Assembly (NCBI GenBank): GCA_019637115.1
Contig: JAHBWH010000046.1
Coordinates: 1 to 49,542 of the forward strand
Length of the DNA stretch: 49,542 nt
Source: Myxococcales bacterium
GTDB taxonomy: Bacteria > Myxococcota_A > Polyangia > Polyangiales > Houyiibacteriaceae
Direction of reading: 5' to 3'
Position 1 is the first letter of the stretch, and each line of letters starts with the position of its first letter. Under the pieces are notes generated by a model that did no database searches, had not been told where the DNA came from, and saw only the letters and a list, made by a program, of their open reading frames with translations. Shown here in pieces: positions 17,236-23,571 of this stretch. The translations under genes and the position numbers were made by a program.

Positions 17236-17837
17236 TCAGGCGCGCTTGTACGGCGCGTGCCGGTAGTACTTCGGGCGAGCGTCGAGGCGCACGTGGAGCC
17301 AATCGACGCCGAGGCCCGCCGTGCTGAGCCAGACGGTGGCCGCGGTGCGGGCCCGCAGCTCACACAGCGCGGCGCCGACGGCGGCGAAGAGCGCATCGAC
17401 CTGCGCGACGGCGCCCCGCGAACGAACGACGCGAGGTGCCCGTAGAAGGCGCGGCCGGCCGACTCCGATGGCACCACAAGCGTCGCGTCCCCACATAAGT
17501 TGGCGAAGGTCGCAACGAGCCCGACCGAGCGCTCGAGGTGCTCACGAAAGGGAGATGGATCCGGGGTCGTGCGCTCGAACGCTCGGGTGGGCACGAGCAC
17601 CCACTCGACCTCCGAGCTCGATCCCTCCCGCCATGGCGCGCACTCGAAGAAGTAGGCGCGGGCATCGGCGCTCGTGAGCGTCTCGATGAGGACCCGGCGC
17701 AGCGCGCTCTCGTCACGGAGGCCACGGGAGAACGCCTCCCAGCACAGCGGAGCGCCGTCGCGTCGCGGATGGTAGGTCGGCGTCGTGGCGTCGCGACGCT
17801 CGATCTCGAACCCATCGTGAGCAGCGACGACCGTCAT
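17236..17837 (-). pseudogene. DUF6940-like gene with a single-base frameshift
   Basis: Two overlapping frames together make a ~200-residue protein of the DUF6940 type. The first frame (17837 to about 17415) reads from MTVVAAHDGFEIER through CWEAFSRGLRDE, FFECAPW and NLCGDATLVVPSESAGRAFYGHLASFVRGAP. The second frame (about 17410 to 17236) continues with AQVDALFAAVGAAL, TVWLSTAGLGVDWLHVRLD and ends PKYYRHAPYKRA. The WLST-G-G-V-x-WLHVRLD-x-RPKYY ending is the family hallmark. One missing base near 17411-17416, in GGGGCGCC, restores the whole protein. The cause is a recent mutation or an assembly error. The function of the family is unknown. It lies 46 bases after the SRPBCC gene on the same strand. 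Confidence 0.78.
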
Positions 17838-17840
17838 GAC
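17793..17840. repeat. Repeat R4, copy A (5' end of DUF6940-like gene)
   Basis: These 48 bases cover the start of the DUF6940-like gene and match 23314-23361 with two differences. The second copy is a stray fragment, suggesting a former duplicate of this gene near 23.3 kb. Confidence 0.8.
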
Positions 17841-17883
17841 ACTCGACCGCAGCACGAGGCCTGGCAGCTCTCCCCGCGTTCCG

Positions 17884-18363
17884 TCACGCGGCCTCACTCG
17901 CGACACGCGACGGTGCGCCGAAACGGCGCCGGAGCTCACGATGCCGTGCCTCGAAGAGCGCGCGAACGAGCGGACGCACGAGCACGTCGGGGACGAAACG
18001 TGGCTCGACCTCGAGCCGGTCGGTGACGATGCAGCCATCGGACGTTGGCTCGATGGAGCGCTCGTGACGCCAGCGCCGCTGCAGCAATGACCAGCTCTCT
18101 TCGACGAAACCACGCTCGGAGACGGAGACCAGCGTCAGGTGGTGCCGATCGAACGGAAGCACCCCAAATGCGAGCAAGGAGCTGACGAAGGCCTCCTCGC
18201 CCCGCGGCGCGTCGTCGAGGCGCAGGCCACGCACGTGCGAGGGCACGGACATGCGGACGAAGGGCGCGAGCTCGGCGTTGACCCCGTCCATCGTCGACGC
18301 ATGCGCCCAGACCACGTCGGGAAGCGCATGGAGCGACGAACTCATCTCGAACGTGAACGACAT
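17884..18363 (-). CDS. SRPBCC-family (START-like) ligand-binding protein
   Basis: The 159-residue protein starts MSFTFEMSSSLHALPDVVWAHA, the typical first strand and helix of coenzyme Q-binding/START-like proteins. A centre rich in beta strands follows (FGVLPFDRHHLTLVSVSERGFVEES, written here as family-like features), then DRLEVEPRF and a long C-terminal helix (LVRALFEARHRELRRRFG). Such proteins hold hydrophobic ligands in a cavity; members are often uncharacterised. It is the first gene of a likely pair with the DUF6940-like gene. The 214 bases upstream (18364-18577) hold no gene but include an AT-rich patch near 18425-18445. Confidence 0.78.
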   Translation of the reverse strand: MSFTFEMSSSLHALPDVVWAHASTMDGVNAELAPFVRMSVPSHVRGLRLDDAPRGEEAFVSSLLAFGVLPFDRHHLTLVSVSERGFVEESWSLLQRRWRHERSIEPTSDGCIVTDRLEVEPRFVPDVLVRPLVRALFEARHRELRRRFGAPSRVASEAA

Positions 18364-18577
18364 AGCTCGGAACTCTAGCGCCTGCGGCGCGCAAGCGGGA
18401 AGCTGCGGGCCCGAGCAGGTCGTATGGTGCCTTTTTGTTATTGTGACCCGCCGATGGTTGATCTCCAGTCGCCCGCCAGCGCCCCGGCCTGTGGATCTCA
18501 TGGAGACTCTCGACGCGATGAAGGACTCGATCATCGAGGCCATGGAGGGGGTCTCGGAGTGCGGGTGAGCGCCGGGC

Positions 18578-19312
18578 TCACGGTGAGGACTGCCGAGTCC
18601 ACGTCGCGGACAGATCCTCAGCGATCTTCTGGACCTGCTCCACCCGCTCAATCGCGTAGAGCGGCGTCGATCGAAACGGCTCGGAAACCGTAAACACCAA
18701 CGTGCGATCACCAGGATTCCTCAGCTTCACGCCCTTCGGCACGATGACAGGGGCCGCCGTTCGCAGTTCGGTGTTGCCCTCCTTCATACCCCGATCAATC
18801 TGAGAGAGGATCCGCCGTGTCACCCCTCGCTTGATGCGGAAGGGCTCGTTCGGCGGATAGCCAGGACACGCGAGTCGGGCCTTGGAGAGGACGCCGCACA
18901 GTAGCTCGGGCTCGAAGCCCGATTCCCTCGGGTGGTAGATTCGGACGCGCACGAACGCGAGCGCGGAACCCTGGGGGACGTCGCGCGGCCCTGCGCGGCG
19001 CCGGTCGTCCTCCTGCTCGTCGTCCGACTCGTCACCCCCGTCGCCCTCCTCTCCCTCCTCCTCTTCGTCCCCGGCGATGCCGTCCTCCCCCCGCACGTAA
19101 AGTCTCCCCTTCCACTCTCGGAGGATACGGTTGGTCTCCCTGCCCTTCCCGGAGCCAGGGATCACGGGCCAGGCCACGAACCCGTGCTGGCCCATGGCCG
19201 TGTCGAGTTCTCGCAGCAGCGCGTCGACCTCGGAGTAGAGATCCAACACAGCGCGGACGGCCGTGCCGACCGCCTCCTTGAACTCGTCACGCTTCAGCTT
19301 TCCCTCGACCAT
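18578..19312 (-). CDS. Unknown protein with acidic low-complexity segment, partner of nuclease-like gene
   Basis: The ATG at 19312 has GGGAGGG five bases upstream, a strong site that supports an independent start even though the frame is open further upstream. The 244-residue protein has a helical N-terminal part (about 1-50, MVEGKLKRDEFKEAVG... LYSEVDALLRELD), a central GFVAWPVIPGSGKGRETNRI segment, a run of Glu/Asp/Gly (about 80-105) and a mixed C-terminal domain. No family is recognised. Its third positions are less GC-rich than those of neighbouring genes, suggesting transfer. It lies 28 bases after the inferred true stop of the nuclease-like gene at 19341, so the two look like one operon. 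A nuclease-associated regulator, inhibitor or specificity subunit is a possibility only. Confidence 0.72.
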   Translation of the reverse strand: MVEGKLKRDEFKEAVGTAVRAVLDLYSEVDALLRELDTAMGQHGFVAWPVIPGSGKGRETNRILREWKGRLYVRGEDGIAGDEEEEGEEGDGGDESDDEQEDDRRRAGPRDVPQGSALAFVRVRIYHPRESGFEPELLCGVLSKARLACPGYPPNEPFRIKRGVTRRILSQIDRGMKEGNTELRTAAPVIVPKGVKLRNPGDRTLVFTVSEPFRSTPLYAIERVEQVQKIAEDLSATWTRQSSP

Positions 19313-19340
19313 CTCGCCCTCCCAAGGCACATCCGCCCGA

Positions 19341-20197
19341 TCAGGCCCGGGTCGCCGGCGGCCACACGACGATGCACCCGCCCGCAGCCGCGACGCGAGC
19401 TCAAGCTTCCGGAGTGCCCCGTGCTCGGTCATCCAATCACGGAAACGCGGCTTCCACGGTTGCGGGCCCAGCCGCCGCTCCACGCGGGCGGCGCGCACGG
19501 CCCGCGCGACCTTCGTGCTCCACAGCCCTTGGAAGCCCTGGAATGCCTGGAGCCCGCGACGTTCGAGCAACGCCCGAAGGTCAGCCTCCCACCACCGGTT
19601 CGAGAGGTCCTCGCGCCGCGCTCGTGCAAGTAGCTCGGCGTGGAGATTCTCCCAAGTGAGCAGGTACAAGCGGGCGTCATCACCCAGGAGACCCCGCGAG
19701 GTCTCCAGCTCCTTCCTCGCCTTCCGCATAGCGCGCGCTCTGACGAGATAGACGACGCAACGCGAGGTCGTCCCGTCGATCGCCGCCCGCACGTCGCCCG
19801 GATAGAGCGCCGCCTGCTCCACGGGGGGATGAATCGAGCGCCACTGCCGCGCGAGTTGATCGCGCAGCGCGCCCTCCTCATCGTGGCCCGCGCCGCTTTT
19901 GCCCGAGAGGTACTTCGCCTCGATCAGGAGCAGGGAGGAGCCGATGCGCAGCAGTAGGTCGGGTTCGATCGTCTGCAACCGGGGCCAGAACCTGAACCAC
20001 TGTGGCCCCCCATCGCCGCTGCCGAGATCCAAACCATGTCCATCCTCGTCACGTGCGTGTCGAAGCCACGCGGTGACGAGATCCCACGCGCCAGCAAGGA
20101 AGAGCGTTCCCCAGACCGTGGAGGTGAGGACGTCCTCAGCGCGCTCGTGCTCGGGTGCGTCCGGGACGAGCTTTCCGTGGATCTCTGCATGGAACAC
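19341..20197 (-). CDS. PD-(D/E)XK nuclease-like protein, frameshifted near its 3' end
   Basis: With the GTG at 20197 the protein begins MFHAEIHGKL, followed by EDVLTSTVWGTLF and then IEPD-LLLRIGSSLLL-IEAK (Pro79, Asp80, Glu93, Lys95). That is a textbook PD-(D/E)XK catalytic pattern, so DNA cleavage is likely. The frame runs on uninterrupted into the next gene, giving 551 codons from 20233 to 18578, but the last part before 19312 has poor third-position GC and an Arg/Gly-rich translation. In the neighbouring frame from about 19385 the codons have GC at every third position and read GCIVVWPPATRA then TGA at 19341. A single missing base near 19381-19388 thus explains the apparent fusion. The full-length product would be about 285 residues. 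Family name not recognised; defence or DNA-processing roles are plausible. Confidence 0.72.
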
Positions 20198-20203
20198 GGC
20201 ACG

Positions 20204-20329
20204 AGGCTCGCATGATCCTCGTGCACCGGGCAACGTGGTGGCCCCGCTGCAGCCAGCCTCGGGACGTGCGTTCGGCGCGGCGAGTCCCGTCTCGACGAGG
20301 CGGTCGCGTGGAGCAGCGTTTCATGGTCC
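20204..20329. repeat. Direct repeat R2, copy B
   Basis: These 126 bases align without gaps to 23365-23490, with roughly ninety percent identity by eye. This copy begins seven bases upstream of the nuclease-like gene start. Confidence 0.88.
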
Positions 20330-20360
20330 TCGTTGCAACGGCAAAAACCCGTGGTTCCCG
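20326..20360. repeat. 35-bp relic of protease gene
   Basis: Exact copy of 15973-16007, located precisely at the joint between R2 and R1. Confidence 0.85.
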
Positions 20361-20540
20361 GTCCACGTCGGCCGGCGCCTCTGGCGGGTCGAGCAGCGCC
20401 CGCACGTTCAAGCTCGCCTCGTGATCGCGCGCCTCCGAGCTCGCGCGCGCCCTCCCAGAAGCCGCGCGCGCTCCGATTGCTCGCCGCGTGCGCCCGCGTC
20501 GCAAAGAACGTTCGTCAGGGCCCGGAGCGATCGAGCTCGT
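20360..20540. repeat. Direct repeat R1, copy B
   Basis: Second copy of the segment at 16878-17061. It extends a few codons into the 3' end of the lipoprotein gene at 20515. Confidence 0.9.
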
Positions 20541-21273
20541 CGCAACCTTCGACGTCGAACGTGCCTTCGACGTCGAAGCCTGGGAAGTCGATGGAGATCG
20601 TTCCGACCAAACGGCTTCGCTCTTCCTCGTGCACCAGCACGCGGGCCGGCGCGTAGGCGATCTCACCGGCCATCACGACCTGCGCTATCGCGTCGTGCTC
20701 GCCACGATAGAGACCGCGCTCGTCCCAGTGGAGCGGAAAGAGCCAAACGCCGAGCCGCGGTCGAGCGCATCCCTCGAGGGGCGAGGACGCAGCGAAGAGG
20801 AGGTAGACGTCCACCGCGAACGCGTGGGTGAAGCTCGCATAGCCATGCGCCAGCTCGAGGCGCCCGAGCGGCGTGTCGCCGGCGACGCTCGCCGCGCCGG
20901 CCTGACTCGCGCACCCCGTCTCGCGGCCTACCGAGCAAGAGTCCGGGATGCGGATGGGTCCGCCGCGCAGCCGCCCGTTCTCGCAGCTCCACTCCGCACC
21001 GCAGCAGAGGTCTCGCGCGTAGCAGCGCCGCTCGAACGCGCACGGATCGCCTTCGCTCGCCGCCAGCGCGTCCGCGCACGTGCGCGCGACCACCGCGCCA
21101 TCGGGCCAAGGCGCGTCCACGCCCGTGTCGGGGGCTGCGTCCTCCTCACTGTTCCCCCCGTCCGCCGCCGCGTCCACCTCGGAGTCGGGCTCGTGGCTCG
21201 CGGCGCACGTGCAAGCTTGCAGCCCGGCGTGCGCGAAGAGGATGAACATCACGAGCAAGGCGCGAGTCGTCAT
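20515..21273 (-). CDS. Lipoprotein with Cys-rich centre, unknown function
   Basis: The 252-residue protein starts MTTRALLVMFILFAHAGLQAC; the lipobox LQAC gives a lipidated Cys near residue 21. A linker rich in Asp, Glu and Ala follows (DSEVDAAADGG), then cysteines in ERRCYARDLCCGAEWSC and SCSVGRETGC, which probably form disulphides. The C-terminal half has beta-like segments (ARPRLGVWLFPLHWDERG). The last residues, ISIDFPGFDVEGTFDVEGCDE, are encoded by repeat sequence also found at 17175-17230, so the C-terminus may have been acquired by recombination. No family is recognised. It sits between the FGE-domain gene and the nuclease-like gene on the same strand. Confidence 0.78.
   Translation of the reverse strand: MTTRALLVMFILFAHAGLQACTCAASHEPDSEVDAAADGGNSEEDAAPDTGVDAPWPDGAVVARTCADALAASEGDPCAFERRCYARDLCCGAEWSCENGRLRGGPIRIPDSCSVGRETGCASQAGAASVAGDTPLGRLELAHGYASFTHAFAVDVYLLFAASSPLEGCARPRLGVWLFPLHWDERGLYRGEHDAIAQVVMAGEIAYAPARVLVHEEERSRLVGTISIDFPGFDVEGTFDVEGCDELDRSGP
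20548..20577. repeat. Paired TTCGACGTCGAA palindromes
   Basis: Two perfect 12-bp palindromes begin 18 bases apart. The same arrangement, with the second palindrome degenerate, is at 17175-17204. Here they encode FDVEG twice at the end of the lipoprotein. Confidence 0.75.
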
Positions 21274-21490
21274 GGCTGGCCAGCGTAGCAGCTGCGAGGG
21301 AATGCTCGCTGGAGGTGCTCTGGCAAGCGGACGAGGGCGACCTCGGCGCGTGCGGAGGGGTGGACGTGACGGCGGAGCGGTGAGACCGAAACGGCGGTGC
21401 TCCACCACCTGCCCCGCCAGGCGTCGACGAACGTGCGCGCTCGCCGGGCGCGACCACGAGCGCGCGCGCCTCGCGACCGACCCGGCGAGC

Positions 21491-23260
21491 TCACTGCAGC
21501 TGCGGTACGCGGAGACCCACGACGGGGCGGAGCGCGACCCCGAAGTCCCAGTCCTCCGCGCTACCTCGGACGGCGTTACAGAGGAGCTGCCACTCGCCGC
21601 ACGCCTGCCACGGATACACCATCGCCGCTCCGCCGCGTGCCACCACGGGGCCCTCGCCCTCGCGCGGAGCGCCATCGCTCGGCGCGCCCTCGTAACTCGG
21701 GTGCCATGCATCCGAGCAGAGCTCGGGGTTCACCCCGAACCCGGCGAGGCCGAAAGCGTTGGTGCGCTCCAGCCCGGCTTCCAGCACGGCTTGCAGCCAA
21801 GCCTCGTCAGGGACCTCGTGGCCCAAGTGCGTCAGCTCCCCAACCTTGCCGCCGCGGGACAAATACTCCCACTCGGCTTCGCTCGGCAGGCGGAACGGCG
21901 CCCTGCCGCGGATCATCCGAACGACCTCGGTGGGGTCGACCACGAAGTCCCCAGCGCGACAGGCGAGCAGCGGCCCGACCGCGACCTCCGCCAAGGGACG
22001 CATCACCGAGACCTGCTCGAGCAGGTGTTGGTACTCCTCGTCCCAGTTGTCGACCTTGCCCTCACGCGCGGCCGCGACCTCGCGTACCAGCGCCTCCTCC
22101 CGCTCGGAGAAGCCACGCACGTAGGTCCCGCCGGGCACCAGCGAGAGCGACATCCCGCTCTGGTGCTCGAAGAGCGCGATCGGCGGGCCACCGAACGAGG
22201 CCACCCGCACGAACCGGAACGCTTCACCCAGCGCGCTCGCCACCAAAGCGGCGATCGCCTCGCGGCGCTCGTCGCTCGCGGCAGACCACGTGGCCACGCT
22301 GCTCAGCTCTGCGGCGTCCACCGCGAGCACCCGCTCCCCGTGGAGGCGCCGGCACTCGGCGCCCGCGTCCTTCACGCGATGCTCGGCCTCGACCTGCTTC
22401 AGGTTGTAGTCGAGCGCGTGCTGAACCGTGGGGGTGAGCCCCCCGACGGGCGGAGGCCCGCCCCCTGCGCGGACCGCGGCGAGCAGCTCGGCCCAACGGA
22501 CGTCGTGCGCCAACGCCTCGCAGGCCGCCTCCACCTTCGCTCGCGTCGCCGGGCCCGCGAGATCGAGCACGGGGAGCACCCGCTGGAGCTGCCCCCGGCG
22601 CCCGTTGTCGTGCGAGGGAGCGCCGAAGAGGCGCGCGAGCACGGCGTCCCGCCGCTCGAGCGGCATCGGCTCCACCGTCTGGCGTAGCGCCCTCCAAGGC
22701 ACACCGAACGAAGCCAGCGCGTCGAAGCGCGCGTCGAAGGCGCCCTGATGGCGAGCCAACGCGGCGAGCGCCACTGCGCCGAGGGATTCCATCTTTCCAT
22801 CGAGCCCGAGCAGCACGTCGCAGAGGGCCTCGACGTAGTCGAGCGGAGCGTCCTCGAACACCTCGAGCAGCGCGATGGGGCTCGGCGCCCAACCCGGCGG
22901 CATCCGCGCGACGGCGCTGACCAACGCGCGTCGAACCTCGTCGTTGTCGAGGCCCGCATGCGCGAGGTCTTCGACGACCCCGATCCAACGAGCGGCGCTG
23001 GCGAGCATCGCGGGGCTGCCGCTCGCGAACCGACTCGCCACCCGCCGCAGCCCCCTCTCCGTCAGCGGCCGCTCGCGGGCACGGTCCATCAGCTCGGCGA
23101 TCGTGACCGATTCACCCCGAATCTCGATCTCGCGCGCGTCCAGCTCAGGGGCTTCCAACACAATCGCACCTCGTGAAGCGCCGATCGTGCGCGCAGCCTC
23201 GGATGAGGTCAAGAGTCGCCGCACCCGCCCTCGCGTACGCGCAGAAGACATCGACCACAT
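21491..23260 (-). CDS. Protein with C-terminal FGE-sulfatase (SUMF1-like) domain
   Basis: The 589-residue protein begins MWSMSSARTRGRVRRLL. Residues 1 to about 365 are helical, rich in Ala/Arg/Leu, without a recognised motif. The C-terminal domain (about 370-589) has the formylglycine-generating-enzyme fold hallmarks: LVPGGTYVRG, then FRLPSEAEWEYLSRGG (about 460), then FGLAGFGVNPELCSDAWH, and the closing WQLLCNAVRG...ALRPVV in place of the usual V-x-R-G-G-S-W...GFR. The two copper/substrate cysteines of true FGEs are not in their usual motif. It is therefore more likely a binding or scaffold use of this fold, as in many bacterial effectors and signalling proteins, than a sulfatase activator. 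No sulfatase gene is nearby. The gene is followed by a 217-bp spacer without a gene. Confidence 0.8.
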   Translation of the reverse strand: MWSMSSARTRGRVRRLLTSSEAARTIGASRGAIVLEAPELDAREIEIRGESVTIAELMDRARERPLTERGLRRVASRFASGSPAMLASAARWIGVVEDLAHAGLDNDEVRRALVSAVARMPPGWAPSPIALLEVFEDAPLDYVEALCDVLLGLDGKMESLGAVALAALARHQGAFDARFDALASFGVPWRALRQTVEPMPLERRDAVLARLFGAPSHDNGRRGQLQRVLPVLDLAGPATRAKVEAACEALAHDVRWAELLAAVRAGGGPPPVGGLTPTVQHALDYNLKQVEAEHRVKDAGAECRRLHGERVLAVDAAELSSVATWSAASDERREAIAALVASALGEAFRFVRVASFGGPPIALFEHQSGMSLSLVPGGTYVRGFSEREEALVREVAAAREGKVDNWDEEYQHLLEQVSVMRPLAEVAVGPLLACRAGDFVVDPTEVVRMIRGRAPFRLPSEAEWEYLSRGGKVGELTHLGHEVPDEAWLQAVLEAGLERTNAFGLAGFGVNPELCSDAWHPSYEGAPSDGAPREGEGPVVARGGAAMVYPWQACGEWQLLCNAVRGSAEDWDFGVALRPVVGLRVPQLQ

Positions 23261-23313
23261 CGTGTGACTTGGCGTCACGAACACTGCGCGATCTCTGGCG
23301 AAAACAGCGGCGC

Positions 23314-23361
23314 GCGACGCTCGATCGCGAACCCATCGTGAGCAGCGACGACCGTCACGAC
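23314..23361. repeat. Repeat R4, copy C
   Basis: 48 bases matching 17793-17840 with two differences. The matching gene body is absent here, so this is a relic. Confidence 0.8.
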
Positions 23362-23364
23362 TCC

Positions 23365-23490
23365 AAGCTCGAATGATCCCCGTGCACTGGGCAACGTGGT
23401 GGCCCTGCTGCAGCCCGCCGCGGGACGTGCGTTCGGCGCGGCGAGTCCCCTCTCGACGAGGCGATCGCGTGGAGCAGCGCTTCATGGTCC
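23365..23490. repeat. Direct repeat R2, copy C
   Basis: Gap-free match over 126 bases to 20204-20329. It lies about 105 bases upstream of the FGE-domain gene. Confidence 0.88.
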
Positions 23491-23571
23491 GTGTGGCGGT
23501 GCGGCCATGGCGCGGATCACCTTCGCGGCCGACGGGGTCGTCGACATCCCCTGGAACGAGTCCGCGAGCCC

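Larger units (their letters stand above)
20198..20514. other. Intergenic mosaic of repeat segments
   Basis: No gene is supported. From left to right the stretch is made of R2 (20204-20329), the 35-bp protease relic (20326-20360) and most of R1 (20360-20540). Essentially every base has a second copy elsewhere in the window. It forms the upstream region of the nuclease-like gene. Confidence 0.8.
23261..23571. other. Intergenic region with repeat copies C
   Basis: No gene is supported. The stretch contains R4 copy C (23314-23361), a fragment matching the start of the DUF6940-like gene, and R2 copy C (23365-23490). The remaining bases to 23571 show nothing recognisable. Confidence 0.7.

Noticed and set aside
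20136-20666. A 176-codon minus-strand frame through R2 and R1 with a MKRCSTR start shared with 23.4 kb
   Set aside because: The frame is open in both copies of R2 but most differences change the amino acid and no motif is seen, so selection for a protein is not supported.
21491-23260. A diversity-generating retroelement target
   Set aside because: The FGE-type fold is used by such targets, but no reverse transcriptase and no template/variable repeat pair with adenine-specific changes was seen in the window.
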